From Hyphomicrobiaceae bacterium UBA4460 (GTDB lineage: Bacteria > Pseudomonadota > Alphaproteobacteria > Rhizobiales > Methyloligellaceae), in assembly GCA_002390155.1 (NCBI GenBank), contig DGOS01000090.1, positions 20,198 through 41,345 on the forward strand: a stretch of DNA of 21,148 bases, read 5' to 3'. The position numbers and the translations under genes were made by a program. Shown piece by piece: positions 1 through 7,924 of the stretch. Every line of letters starts with the position of its first letter. Within the stretch, counting starts at the first letter, position 1. The notes under the pieces are model-generated. The model worked only from the letters and a program-made list of their open reading frames with translations. It was not told the DNA's origin and made no database searches.

Positions 1-920
1 CTATCGTAGGAGAACCAGGAGCCGGACTTCTCGACGATGCCGGCTTTGACCCCGAGATCGATCAGTTCGCCCATCTTGGACACGCCCTCGCCATACATGA
101 TGTCGAACTCGACCTGCTTGAAGGGCGGCGCGACCTTGTTCTTCACCACTTTGACGCGGGTCTGATTGCCAACCACCTCGTCGCGCTCCTTGATGGCGCC
201 GATGCGCCTTATGTCGAGACGGACGGAGGCGTAGAATTTCAAGGCGTTGCCGCCACTGGTGGTTTCGGGTGAGCCGAACATCACGCCGATCTTCATGCGG
301 ATCTGATTGATGAAGATGACCATGCACTTGGACTTGGCGATGGAGCCGGTGAGCTTACGCAGCGCCTGGCTCATCAACCGCGCCTGGGCGCCCATCTGAA
401 AATCGCCCATCTCGCCTTCGAGCTCGGCCTTCGGCGTGAGGGCCGCAACCGAATCGACCACCAGCACGTCGACGGCGCCGGAGCGCACCAGCGTGTCGGC
501 GATTTCCAACGCCTGCTCGCCCGTGTCGGGCTGGGAGATCAGTACGTTCTCCAGATCGACGCCGAGTTTTTGCGCATAGACGGTGTCGAGCGCATGCTCT
601 GCATCGACGAAGGCGCACACGCCGCCCTTCTTCTGGGCCTCGGCGACCACATGCAGCGCCAGCGTCGTCTTGCCCGATGATTCAGGCCCGTAAATCTCGA
701 CGACGCGGCCGCGCGGCAGGCCGCCAATACCAAGCGCGATATCCAGGCCGAGCGAACCGGTGGGGATGGCCTCGGTCTCCACGACGGTCTCGTTCTGGCC
801 GAGCCGCATGATCGACCCCTTGCCGCACGAGCGCTCGATCTGGGAGATCGCAGCCTCCAGCGCCTTCTCTTTGTCCATGTCCCCTCCTGCTTCGACAAGG
901 CGCAACGCGGCGTTCGACAT
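1..920 (-). CDS. recA: Recombinase RecA, N-terminal ~306 residues (3' end outside window)
   Basis: RecA is the DNA strand-exchange ATPase of homologous recombination and the co-protease that triggers LexA cleavage. Translating the minus strand from 920 gives the rhizobial start [10 protein letters not shown], then [16 protein letters not shown], the Walker A motif GPESSGKT at about residues 78-85, the VVDSVAAL Walker B region, the loop stretch around [20 protein letters not shown], and GSWFSYD just before the window edge. About 45-50 C-terminal residues of a usual 350-360 are missing because the window ends. The start at 920 is chosen because AAGGAG lies 7 bases upstream and the N-terminus matches rhizobial RecA. 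An in-frame ATG at 878 (MDKEK) is a possible shorter start. The gene has its own SOS-type promoter (listed separately). Identification is certain. Confidence 0.98.
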   Translation of the reverse strand, partial: MSNAALRLVEAGGDMDKEKALEAAISQIERSCGKGSIMRLGQNETVVETEAIPTGSLGLDIALGIGGLPRGRVVEIYGPESSGKTTLALHVVAEAQKKGGVCAFVDAEHALDTVYAQKLGVDLENVLISQPDTGEQALEIADTLVRSGAVDVLVVDSVAALTPKAELEGEMGDFQMGAQARLMSQALRKLTGSIAKSKCMVIFINQIRMKIGVMFGSPETTSGGNALKFYASVRLDIRRIGAIKERDEVVGNQTRVKVVKNKVAPPFKQVEFDIMYGEGVSKMGELIDLGVKAGIVEKSGSWFSYD

Positions 921-1035
921 CGGTCATCTCCTTATTTCACAGCCCCACGGGGCTCGTAAATGGTGGCCCTCGGTCCCGCCGGTCCCGTCCACACCGCAAA
1001 TGACGCAGGCGACTGGGTCGGTCGAGCATTTGACC

Positions 1036-1064
1036 AGTGTACACGCTTTGTTCTCTGTTCGCAA
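1036..1064 (-). promoter_or_regulatory. Sigma-70 type promoter of recA
   Basis: On the minus strand TTGCGA (1059-1064) is followed by exactly 17 bases and then TACACT (1036-1041). This is a good housekeeping promoter, with an expected start of transcription near 1029 and a 5' leader of about 110 bases before recA. The SOS box overlaps the -35 element. The assignment rests on sequence match and position only. Confidence 0.75.
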
Positions 1065-1071
1065 TATGTTC
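1057..1071 (-). promoter_or_regulatory. LexA (SOS) box of recA
   Basis: The plus strand reads GTTC-GCAATAT-GTTC, which is GAAC-N7-GAAC on the coding strand of recA. This is the exact direct-repeat consensus of alphaproteobacterial LexA. It overlaps the predicted -35 hexamer of the recA promoter, so bound LexA would block RNA polymerase. An extra GTTC three bases to the left (1050-1053) gives a third half site that is not at the consensus spacing. Confidence 0.9.
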
Positions 1072-1095
1072 TCATCGCCGCAAGCGCAGTTTCGC

Positions 1096-1130
1096 GCAAA
1101 GAATAAAGGCCGCCCGGATACGGGGCGGCC
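1096..1130 (-). terminator. Rho-independent terminator after the small cysteine-rich gene
   Basis: GGCCGCCC (1108-1115) and GGGCGGCC (1123-1130) form a perfect 8-bp stem with a 7-base loop. On the minus strand the stem is followed at once by TTTATTCTTT. It lies 28 bases past the stop codon of the minus-strand gene at 1158-1388, and would also stop read-through into the recA promoter. Confidence 0.8.
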
Positions 1131-1157
1131 AGCATTCCTTCTACCCAGCCTCTCAAC

Positions 1158-1388
1158 CTAGCGGCAGGGCGTACACCAGCAGCGCCAGGGCCGGCAGAGC
1201 CGCGTATAGCCCAGCGGACACATCGGCCCCCTGGTCCGGCAGGAGACCCGGTCCAGCGGCGAGAAGGTCTTGGCTGCGATGGGAAGCCCTTGCGTGCCCG
1301 ATCCGATCGTGGCGTCGGCCTGGAAACCGAGCGTGGTCACCAGCAGCAGGGCAAAGGCGGCCGTCAGCAAAACAGCAATTTTCCGCAT
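1158..1388 (-). CDS. Small secreted cysteine-rich basic protein, unknown function
   Basis: No known family is recognised with certainty. The 76-residue product begins with a clear Sec signal peptide (MRKIAVLLTAAFALLLVTTLGFQADA, hydrophobic core at about 5-21, likely cleavage after ADA near residue 26). The mature part is about 50 residues. Its last 30 carry six cysteines with many arginines and tryptophans, spaced C-x6-C-x7-C-x4-C-x-C-x2-C. The start at 1388 is chosen because AGGGAGG lies 5 bases upstream; the reading frame stays open further upstream, but without a comparable ribosome site. A strong terminator follows the gene, so it is probably monocistronic. The pattern recalls small cysteine/arginine/glycine-rich exported proteins that are common and uncharacterised in Hyphomicrobiales. 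Possible roles (metal binding, disulfide-stabilised envelope peptide, toxin-like peptide) are guesses. Confidence 0.75.
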   Translation of the reverse strand: MRKIAVLLTAAFALLLVTTLGFQADATIGSGTQGLPIAAKTFSPLDRVSCRTRGPMCPLGYTRLCRPWRCWCTPCR

Positions 1389-1572
1389 TGTTCCCTCCCT
1401 GAAAGGCGCCCTACCGCCCTCCCCCTGGAACGCGGGGACGCCAAGGGGAAAACATAGCGCAAAACCGCGCCCCTGGCCCCTGCTGCGTTTCTCCTCACCG
1501 GCCAAACTTTCAAGGCGACGTTTGAGACGCCGCCGCTATGATCGGGGCCTTGAGGGAGCGATTCTGGTCAAT

Positions 1573-2652
1573 ATGAGCGAGCCGACGCGCGGCAGCGCGT
1601 TCCAAGACAAAGCCTTTCTGGTTCTGCTCGTCGCGGTGTCGTTGGCGTTCGGCTGGATTCTGTTGCCGTTCTACGGGGCGATCCTGTGGGCCGTGATCCT
1701 GGCCCTCGTGTTCGCGCCGGTGCAGCGCTGGCTGGGCGCGATACTCCCGGGACGCCGGAACCTCGCGGCGCTGCTCACGCTTCTGATCATCGTTGGCATC
1801 GTGCTGATCCCCTTGGCGTTCACCGGCGCCTCGATCGTGAGCGAGGCGACATCGCTCTACGACCGGCTTCAGTCGGGAGAGCTCAATCTCGGCCGCTTCC
1901 TGCAGCGCTTTCTCGATGCGTTGCCCGGCTGGGCGTCGAACATGCTCGCCCAGCTCGGCGTCAGCGATGTCAACGATATCGAGCAGCGGCTGATCGCGCT
2001 TCTCAAAGAAGGCAGTCAGTTCTTCGCCACCCAGGCCGTGCTCGTGGGCCAGGGCACGGCCAACGTCCTGCTCAGCGTCACCATCATGCTCTATCTGCTG
2101 TTCTTCCTGCTGCGCGACGGCGGGGCGGTGGCGCAAAAAATAATGGACGTCGTGCCCTTGGCGGAGGAACACAAAAGCGCGCTGTTCGAGAAGTTCGCCG
2201 TTGTGGTCCGCGCCATGATCAAGGGCACGATCCTGGTGGCCATCGTGCAGGGCTTTCTCGGCGGCTTCATCTTTTGGGTGCTTGGCATTCACGCGCCCGT
2301 CCTGTGGGGCGTGGTCATGGCCTTTCTGTCTTTGCTGCCGGCCGTCGGCGCCTCGATCGTCTGGTTCCCCGTAGCGGTCTATCTGCTGGCGACCGGCGCG
2401 CTGCTGAAAGGCATCGTGCTGATGGCCTTTGGCGCGGGCGTCATCGGGCTCGTGGACAACGTCCTCAGGCCTTACCTCGTGGGCAAGGACACCGCGCTAC
2501 CCGACTATGTCGTGTTGATCTCGACGCTCGGCGGCATCGCGATCTTCGGGCTCAACGGCTTCGTCGTCGGCCCGCTGATCGCTGCGATGTTCCTCGCCGT
2601 GTGGGATATCTCCGCGCGCACGACCGCCGCGCGAGACGCAGAAGACGACTAG
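1573..2652 (+). CDS. AI-2E (PerM/YdiK) family membrane transporter
   Basis: The 359-residue protein has the layout of the AI-2E/PerM family. An N-terminal pair of membrane segments (about 13-50) and one at 64-85 are followed by a soluble part (about 90-160, STSLYDRLQSGEL... type), then LLSVTIMLYLLFFLLRDG, the family's typical amphipathic segment, and four or five more membrane segments to the end. The segment LRPYLVGKDTALPDYVVLISTLGGIAIFGLNGFVVGPLIAA is the most conserved family signature, including the P-x-V-x-L-x-G and GPL motifs. Members are linked to export of signals or sodium/proton exchange; the substrate here cannot be told. The ATG at 1573 is taken as start because the hydrophobic domain begins 13 residues later; the open frame extends 101 codons upstream without family resemblance and with only a weak ribosome site. 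The gene ends 27 bases from the convergent binding-protein gene. Confidence 0.9.
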   Translation: MSEPTRGSAFQDKAFLVLLVAVSLAFGWILLPFYGAILWAVILALVFAPVQRWLGAILPGRRNLAALLTLLIIVGIVLIPLAFTGASIVSEATSLYDRLQSGELNLGRFLQRFLDALPGWASNMLAQLGVSDVNDIEQRLIALLKEGSQFFATQAVLVGQGTANVLLSVTIMLYLLFFLLRDGGAVAQKIMDVVPLAEEHKSALFEKFAVVVRAMIKGTILVAIVQGFLGGFIFWVLGIHAPVLWGVVMAFLSLLPAVGASIVWFPVAVYLLATGALLKGIVLMAFGAGVIGLVDNVLRPYLVGKDTALPDYVVLISTLGGIAIFGLNGFVVGPLIAAMFLAVWDISARTTAARDAEDD

Positions 2653-2679
2653 GCGAAGTCGGACAACTTGCCGAAATTC

Positions 2680-3384
2680 TCAACCGATATTCGTGCGCAG
2701 CAGGCGGTCGATCTCGCCGTCGCTCTTCAGGCGCTCGATGGCCGCGTTGAGCGCGGCGAGGAAGTCCGGCCGGCCCTTCTTCACCGCGACGCCATAGAGC
2801 TTGTCGGGAAAATGACCGCCGATATCGATCACCTCCAATTGGTCCGGATGCGCGGCGTGTTTGCGCATTAGCTTTAAGTTTACGAGGTCGTTGGAGGCGG
2901 CGTCCGCGTTGCCCTCTTCCACGGCGTTCAGCGTGCCGGCGTTCAGCTTGGTCACCGCGAGCGGCGCACCTGGAAAGGCCTCGCGCATGCGGCGTATGGA
3001 GATGGAGGATTCCGTCACGGCGATGCGCTTGCCGCGCAGGTCGTCAAGGCTGCGGATGGGGCTGTCTTTTCGAACGAGAATGCCCTCGCGCGTCACGTAA
3101 TAGGGAACAGAGAAGTCAACCTGTTCCAGCCGGTCGGGCGTGATGGTGAGCTGGGACAACACCATGTCGGCGCGCCCTAACAGAACCGCCGGAATCCGCT
3201 CTTCGTTGGTGACTTGGGTGAAGTCGAGCGTGCCATCCGCGCCGAGCAAGATATCGGCAATGGCTCTTGCGACGCCCGGCTCGAAGCCTTCGATCTTGTG
3301 GGTCTTGAGGTTCTTGTATCCCATGCCGGGAATGTCGAAGGCGACGCCGGCAATGAGGCGTTCGTGCGCTTGATGATCTTTCAT
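2680..3384 (-). CDS. Family 3 solute-binding-protein-like protein lacking a signal peptide
   Basis: The 234-residue product matches the bacterial extracellular solute-binding protein family 3 fold of polar amino acid ABC transporters: GFEPGVARAIADILLG near the start, ERIPAVLLGRADMVLSQLTITPDRLEQVDFSVPYY, then GILVRKDSPIRSLDDLRGKRIAVTESS, and a C-terminal LNAAIERLKSDGEIDRLLR. A normal family member has a 20-30 residue signal peptide before the first strand. Here the protein begins MKDHQAHERLIAGVAFDIPG, directly at the first strand. The start is firm: AAGGGAG sits 6 bases before the ATG and an in-frame stop codon (the stop of the upstream sulfotransferase) lies 21 bases upstream, leaving no room for a signal. 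No permease or ATPase gene is nearby. It is therefore probably cytoplasmic, perhaps a ligand sensor or a cyclohexadienyl-dehydratase-like enzyme. The function is unproven. Confidence 0.85.
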   Translation of the reverse strand: MKDHQAHERLIAGVAFDIPGMGYKNLKTHKIEGFEPGVARAIADILLGADGTLDFTQVTNEERIPAVLLGRADMVLSQLTITPDRLEQVDFSVPYYVTREGILVRKDSPIRSLDDLRGKRIAVTESSISIRRMREAFPGAPLAVTKLNAGTLNAVEEGNADAASNDLVNLKLMRKHAAHPDQLEVIDIGGHFPDKLYGVAVKKGRPDFLAALNAAIERLKSDGEIDRLLRTNIG

Positions 3385-3405
3385 TACCGGCTCCCTTGTT
3401 GAGAG

Positions 3406-4749
3406 CTAAGACGCCGCCTTCTGCGGAGCACGTTTGTCCGTATGGGGCTCGGCAAGCGCCGCATCCACCGCCTCGCTATAGCCGAAACGGTCGATGAACG
3501 GCTTCAGGCGGTCCGCGATACGCTTGGTGAGCGCTTTCGGCATCTTATAAGAAGACACTTTGTGGTCGGAGCGGTCGTCGAGGAAGGCGCGCATGCGTCC
3601 TTCCGCTTCATCGAACTCGCCGATGCGAAGCTGCGCGTAGAGGTCTCGCATCGACTCGAGCGGGTCCTTGACGAAATCCTCGTAGCGGATTTCGACCAGG
3701 TTCTCTTCCGGGATCAGATGCCGGTCGCGCTCATAGGCTGTGGTAAAACGCTCGTAGACATCGAGCACATAGTCGTCGAGCCAGCCATCGATGTAAGGCG
3801 GATTGTGCAGGCCTTGCGCCGAATAGAGTGCGCGCCACAGCTTGATCGTGGACGGAAACACTTTGAGCGGATTGCGCGCGATGAACACCCAGCGCGCATC
3901 CGGGAACAGCTTGGTCAGCACTTTAAGACGCGCGGCGTTGGGCGGCGTCTTCATCACGAGAGGCTTTTTATGCTTCAGCATCAGCCGGCGGTAGAACCAC
4001 ATATAAGCCTTGGCCCAGCGGTTCACCTCCTTCTCCGGCAAGCCCTTGAAATCGACATAGTCGGTGTCGACGGGGCCGCGCCGCGGCCAGGCCATCGTCT
4101 TCAGGGGCGAGCCCTGGCCCAACATGAGCATGGCGAACTCTTCTTCTTGCGGGCGGTCGAAACCCACCGGCACGTCGTCTTGCGGCCGATGCTTGGGCAG
4201 AAGCACACTGAAGAGCGGATCGAGGGTACCTTCCGTCAGCAGAAAATGGTGCGGGAAGAAGCACTCATAGGTCGTCGGGTAGGCGAGGTTCGGGTCCTCG
4301 GAGAAGAGGTCGTGCATCAGCGTGGTGCCGCTGCGCCAATGGCCGACGACGAAGACCGGGGGCTGATCGAGCGGTAGGCTTTCGGCCTTCCGCTTGTACA
4401 GCGCCTCGGAGATCCACAAGAGCGGTGTGTTCCACGGAACCCACAGGAACAGCGCCGCCGTGTCCGGGATGCAGTTCAGCGTGAAGGAAAACCGGCCGCG
4501 CCAGAACAGCCGCATCAGCGTCATGAAGCGCATGCCGAACCAGACATAGACCAGCCGGCCGCCATAGCGCTCGACGGTAAGCCCCAGCTTTTTCTTCTTA
4601 TGCCGTTTGCGGCGCTTGTTGCCGTCCTCGGCGGGCGCCATGACCTCGTAATCGGGCACGCGTGGGTCTCCGGTGGGTGGAAATCTCGCGTCTCGCTTAG
4701 ACGCGATCGGCACGCAAGGGAAGCCCCTAAAGGGACGCAACCTTGGCAT
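3406..4749 (-). CDS. PAPS-dependent sulfotransferase family protein
   Basis: Sulfotransferases move a sulfuryl group from PAPS to hydroxyl or amino groups. The 5'-phosphosulfate loop is visible as VVGHWRSGTTLMHDLF (about residues 133-148), followed by KTPPN (267-271), and the 3'-phosphate motif FIARNPLKVFPSTIKLW (289-305) with R292 and S300. RYEDFVKDPLESM fits the conserved region near the C-terminus. The N-terminus carries a strongly basic stretch (GNKRRKRHKKKK) just before the domain. The start is uncertain: 4749 gives the longest form, 11 bases after the cckA stop; a GTG at 4659 has GGAG 8 bases upstream and is the best ribosome-site choice; ATG 4641 is a third option. The order cckA, sulfotransferase, binding-protein gene with short gaps suggests one operon. 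The acceptor substrate (glycan, lipid or other) cannot be told. Confidence 0.9.
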   Translation of the reverse strand: MPRLRPFRGFPCVPIASKRDARFPPTGDPRVPDYEVMAPAEDGNKRRKRHKKKKLGLTVERYGGRLVYVWFGMRFMTLMRLFWRGRFSFTLNCIPDTAALFLWVPWNTPLLWISEALYKRKAESLPLDQPPVFVVGHWRSGTTLMHDLFSEDPNLAYPTTYECFFPHHFLLTEGTLDPLFSVLLPKHRPQDDVPVGFDRPQEEEFAMLMLGQGSPLKTMAWPRRGPVDTDYVDFKGLPEKEVNRWAKAYMWFYRRLMLKHKKPLVMKTPPNAARLKVLTKLFPDARWVFIARNPLKVFPSTIKLWRALYSAQGLHNPPYIDGWLDDYVLDVYERFTTAYERDRHLIPEENLVEIRYEDFVKDPLESMRDLYAQLRIGEFDEAEGRMRAFLDDRSDHKVSSYKMPKALTKRIADRLKPFIDRFGYSEAVDAALAEPHTDKRAPQKAAS

Positions 4750-4760
4750 CTATGGGAAGT

Positions 4761-7355
4761 TTAGTCCTGAAGCGCGGCCTTGACCGTGGCGGCGAGCTCC
4801 TTCAGATCGAAGGGCTTCTGCAGGAACATAAAGTCTTCTTTCTCGTCCAGATTTCGCCGGAAAGCGTCCTCCGCGTATCCGGAGATGAAGATGATCTTGA
4901 GGTCCCGGTTCTGCTCCCGTAGCTCCTTCATCAAGGTGGGACCGTCCATCTCGGGCATCACCACGTCGCTCACCACCAGATCGACCTCGCCGTGATGCTC
5001 CTCGAAGACCTCCAGCGCCTCCGCGCCGGTTGAGGCCTCGAGTACGCGATAGCCGCGCGTGCCCAGCGCCCGGGCGGCGAAACTTCTCACCGCGTCCTCG
5101 TCCTCGACCAACAGCACCGTGCCGCGGCCCGTCAGATCCTTCGGCTTCTCAGGCTCGGGCTTGTGGTCGAGCTTGGCCGGCTCCTGGTCGATCTCCGCGG
5201 CGCCTTTCACATGGCGCGGCAGGTAGACCCGCATCGCGGTGCCGTCACCTTCCTCGCTGTCAGCAAAGATGTAACCGCCGGTCTGCTTGATGATGCCGTA
5301 GACGGTGGAGAGGCCGAGCCCCGTTCCGCGGCCAATCTCCTTGGTGGAGAAGAAGGGCTCGAAGATCTTCTGCTTGACCTCCTCGCTCATCCCCGTGCCG
5401 GTGTCGCGCACCTCGATCATCACGTACTCGCCGGGCGGCATGTGGCTCAGGCTAAGCTCGCGAGATTGAGGCTCGCTCACATTGGCGGTGCGGATCGACA
5501 GCTTGCCGCCGTCCGGCATGGCGTCGCGCGCGTTCACGGCGAGGTTGATGATGACCTGCTCGAACTGATGAACGTCCACCTTGACGGGCCACAGATCGCT
5601 CGCCTGATCGAGCGTCAATTTGATGTTTTCACCGAGCAGCCGGCCGAGCAGAATGGAAAGGTCGGGAATTGTATCGCCGAGCTGCAGCACTTGCGGACGC
5701 AAGGTCTGCTGCCGTGAGAACGCAAGCAGCTGACGCACCAAGCCGGCGGCCCGGTTGGCGTTCTGCTTGATGTTCATGATGTCTTGGAAGGCAGGGTCGG
5801 TTGGCCTGTGGTTCAGCAGCAAGAAATCGGAGAAGCCGATGATCGCCGTCAGCATGTTGTTGAAGTCGTGCGCGATGCCGCCGGCGAGTTGCCCTACGGC
5901 CTGCATCTTCTGGCTTTGAGCGATCTGCATCTCGAGCGCGCGTTGCTCGGTGGCGTCGATGACATACGCAATGGCAGCATCGCTTTCGCCTTCGGCATGC
6001 TCGATCGGACTGAGAAAGAGCTGGCCGCTCCGCTCGCCGGGCCCGGCGAGTGCCACATCCATGGGCTCGGTCAAAACCTGGCCGGCAATTGCGGATTCAA
6101 GAGCTTTTCGAAGATCGGCGTGGTTGGACGGATCGAGAAAGCTCTCCAGGCTCGTCTCGCCATCGCCGGTCTTGGCGCCAAACATGCGCACGAAGGCCGC
6201 GTTTGTCGCGCTCACCGTGCCTGTCGTATCCACCGTTGCAATCGCAATGGGCGAGGAATGGAACAGCCGCGCAAATCTGAGCTCGCCGGCGCCGGCCTCC
6301 TCCACTTCACCGGGCCCGCGATTGAGGATCAGCACATGCGCCAGTTCGCTGCCGCGCGGCAGGCGTAAGAGAAGGCGCACCGGCAGCGATGTGCCGTTGG
6401 CTTTGAGCAGGTCGATATCGAAATGGCGGGTGCCGCCTTGCGTGTCGCCGCGGCTGGCGCCTGCGATCAGCGCGGCGCTGTCCTCGGACATGATCTGCGT
6501 GAGCTTGATCTGGCGGTTGGAAACCTCGGACAGATCAAGGCCGAGCCATCGCGACAAGGTGGCGTTCAGATAGTCGATATGGCCGTCCGCGTCGGCAATG
6601 AAGAACCCGGCCGGGGCGTTGTCGAGATAGTCGATGGCCGCTTGCACTTTGGCGAAGCTGGTTTCCTCGCGGGCGCGGTCTTGGGTGATCTCGTCTACCT
6701 GCCAGACAACGAGCGCCCCTTTGCGGCCTGCCTTCGGATCTGGCGGCATTGGCTGCACCGAGATGCGGAACCAGCGCGGGGTGATACCGCCCTCGTCTTG
6801 AACTTCGCCCGGCGGCGGCAGGCGGAACTCTTCCTTCAGGCGGCGTCCTTGTTGAGCCGCACGGGCCAGGCGGAAAATCGGCTCGGCCAAATGCGGGTTG
6901 CCACCGAAGGCTCGGTCCGGCGCCAAGACGCTTGCCTCGCCGTCGAGCCCCAGAAGGTCGCGATAGGCCCGGTTGGCGTAAAGCACCCGCCCTGTCGCGT
7001 CGGCGATCAGCGCGCCTTGCGGCAGGTTGTCGACGAAAGCCTTGGTCAGGTCGTTCCGCGCGTGGCGCTGGCCGAAATACAAAATGCCGACCGCGCCCGC
7101 GAACAGGCAGAACACGCCGACAACCGCAAGGCCGGCGAGGATCGCCAGCACGAACGGCTCGGCCATCTCCCGGCTCACCATGGCCAGCCCCACGGCGGCT
7201 ACCGCAAGCGCGACCGCGAGGAGCACGACCAGGCTAATGCTCCCGTCGCGCTCGGTCTGGTCAGCAACGGGCTCGGCGTAGCGCATTGGCGCGTTAATAT
7301 CCGTCATGGCTTGGGAAAATACCCGATTCGACTTGTCTTGGCCGGAGATTGTCAT
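4761..7355 (-). CDS. cckA: Cell-cycle hybrid histidine kinase CckA
   Basis: CckA phosphorylates the ChpT phosphotransferase, which passes phosphate to the cell-cycle regulators CtrA and CpdR. The 864-residue protein has two N-terminal membrane segments (about 39-60 and 66-94), three PAS-like regions (about 105-225, 238-345, 358-470), a HisKA domain with the H-box GGIAHDFNN (phospho-accepting H496), a HATPase domain (N-box NLAVNARDAM from 604, G1 DTGTG 651-655, G2 GRGTGLGLS 676-684), and a C-terminal receiver domain (acidic pair in VEDEDA near 750, phospho-acceptor D797 in VVSDVVMPEMDG, K847 in LQKPFD). All catalytic residues are present. It is longer than Caulobacter CckA, as is usual in rhizobia. 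No clear ribosome site precedes the ATG at 7355; ATG 7307 (MTDINAPMRY) is an alternative. It heads a probable operon with the sulfotransferase gene. Confidence 0.95.
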   Translation of the reverse strand: MTISGQDKSNRVFSQAMTDINAPMRYAEPVADQTERDGSISLVVLLAVALAVAAVGLAMVSREMAEPFVLAILAGLAVVGVFCLFAGAVGILYFGQRHARNDLTKAFVDNLPQGALIADATGRVLYANRAYRDLLGLDGEASVLAPDRAFGGNPHLAEPIFRLARAAQQGRRLKEEFRLPPPGEVQDEGGITPRWFRISVQPMPPDPKAGRKGALVVWQVDEITQDRAREETSFAKVQAAIDYLDNAPAGFFIADADGHIDYLNATLSRWLGLDLSEVSNRQIKLTQIMSEDSAALIAGASRGDTQGGTRHFDIDLLKANGTSLPVRLLLRLPRGSELAHVLILNRGPGEVEEAGAGELRFARLFHSSPIAIATVDTTGTVSATNAAFVRMFGAKTGDGETSLESFLDPSNHADLRKALESAIAGQVLTEPMDVALAGPGERSGQLFLSPIEHAEGESDAAIAYVIDATEQRALEMQIAQSQKMQAVGQLAGGIAHDFNNMLTAIIGFSDFLLLNHRPTDPAFQDIMNIKQNANRAAGLVRQLLAFSRQQTLRPQVLQLGDTIPDLSILLGRLLGENIKLTLDQASDLWPVKVDVHQFEQVIINLAVNARDAMPDGGKLSIRTANVSEPQSRELSLSHMPPGEYVMIEVRDTGTGMSEEVKQKIFEPFFSTKEIGRGTGLGLSTVYGIIKQTGGYIFADSEEGDGTAMRVYLPRHVKGAAEIDQEPAKLDHKPEPEKPKDLTGRGTVLLVEDEDAVRSFAARALGTRGYRVLEASTGAEALEVFEEHHGEVDLVVSDVVMPEMDGPTLMKELREQNRDLKIIFISGYAEDAFRRNLDEKEDFMFLQKPFDLKELAATVKAALQD

Positions 7356-7471
7356 GGACGGATGACCGCAAGGTTAGTCCGGGTTCAGCCCCGTTTCCGG
7401 GGCCTCGTTTCAAGGGGGGAGCCTCTCGGCTAAAGAACTGTTAAGCTCTGCCTGGGTAGGGACCATCCATC

Positions 7472-7834
7472 ATGGAGATCAACACCCTCATTCTCGGCGT
7501 CGCAACGCTTCTCTTTGCCGTCGCGCTCATCGCCCTTCTTGTTTGGGCGTTCAAGACATTCTTCGGCAAGTCGGGCGGTTCGACACGCCGGGCGCCTGAA
7601 AAGCGCCTCACCGTCGTCGAGACGGCCGAGGTCGACTCCAAGCGTACGCTCTATCTCTTACGCCGCGACGACGTCGAGCATCTCGTCATGATCGGCGGTC
7701 CGGTGGATGTCGTGGTGGAGACGGGAATCAGATGGCGCCCGCAGCCGCAGCCCCAGCCTCTGGGTCCGCCCCATGACGACGTCATTATCGCCAAGACCGA
7801 GACCCCCGGCAGGCCGGAATATCCCAAGTCCTAG
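7472..7834 (+). CDS. FliO-like flagellar biosynthesis family protein
   Basis: The 120-residue product has one N-terminal membrane segment (about 6-28) followed by a short soluble domain, RLTVVETAEVDSKRTLYLLRRDDVEHLVMIGGPVDVVVETGI. This matches the FliO/MopB domain, whose core is an L-x-V-x-x-x-x-V-D-x-x-R-x-L-x-L-x-R-R-D-x-V-E-H pattern ending in GGP-x-D-V-V-V-E. A proline/glutamine-rich tail follows (PQPQPQPLGPP). FliO helps assemble the FliPQR core of the flagellar export gate. No other flagellar gene is in the window. An isolated fliO-like gene divergent from cckA is common in Hyphomicrobiales, so a role outside motility is possible. Ribosome site: AGGGA about 10 bases before the ATG. The 116-base gap to cckA must hold both promoters. 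Confidence 0.8.
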   Translation: MEINTLILGVATLLFAVALIALLVWAFKTFFGKSGGSTRRAPEKRLTVVETAEVDSKRTLYLLRRDDVEHLVMIGGPVDVVVETGIRWRPQPQPQPLGPPHDDVIIAKTETPGRPEYPKS

Positions 7835-7889
7835 AAGAATTTAGTGCGATTCCGGTTGACTGTTGCGGAAATGTCACAGGCGGTTTTGC

Positions 7890-7918
7890 TTGAGATAGGG
7901 CGTCGATTGCGGTAAATA
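7890..7918 (+). promoter_or_regulatory. Sigma-70 type promoter of the structured RNA
   Basis: TTGAGA (7890-7895), a 17-base spacer, and TAAATA (7913-7918) make a near-ideal housekeeping promoter. Transcription would start at about 7925, just before the first long-range helix of the RNA described next. No ribosome site or plausible reading frame starts soon after it. Confidence 0.65.
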
Positions 7919-7924
7919 ATAGGA

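Noticed and set aside
932..1156. A 74-codon minus-strand frame between recA and the small cysteine-rich gene.
   Set aside because: It covers the recA promoter, the SOS box and a terminator hairpin and has no ribosome site or domain.
1270..1572. Upstream extension of the AI-2E transporter reading frame by 101 codons.
   Set aside because: It lies antisense to the small cysteine-rich gene, has no family resemblance and precedes the first membrane helix with arginine-rich nonsense.
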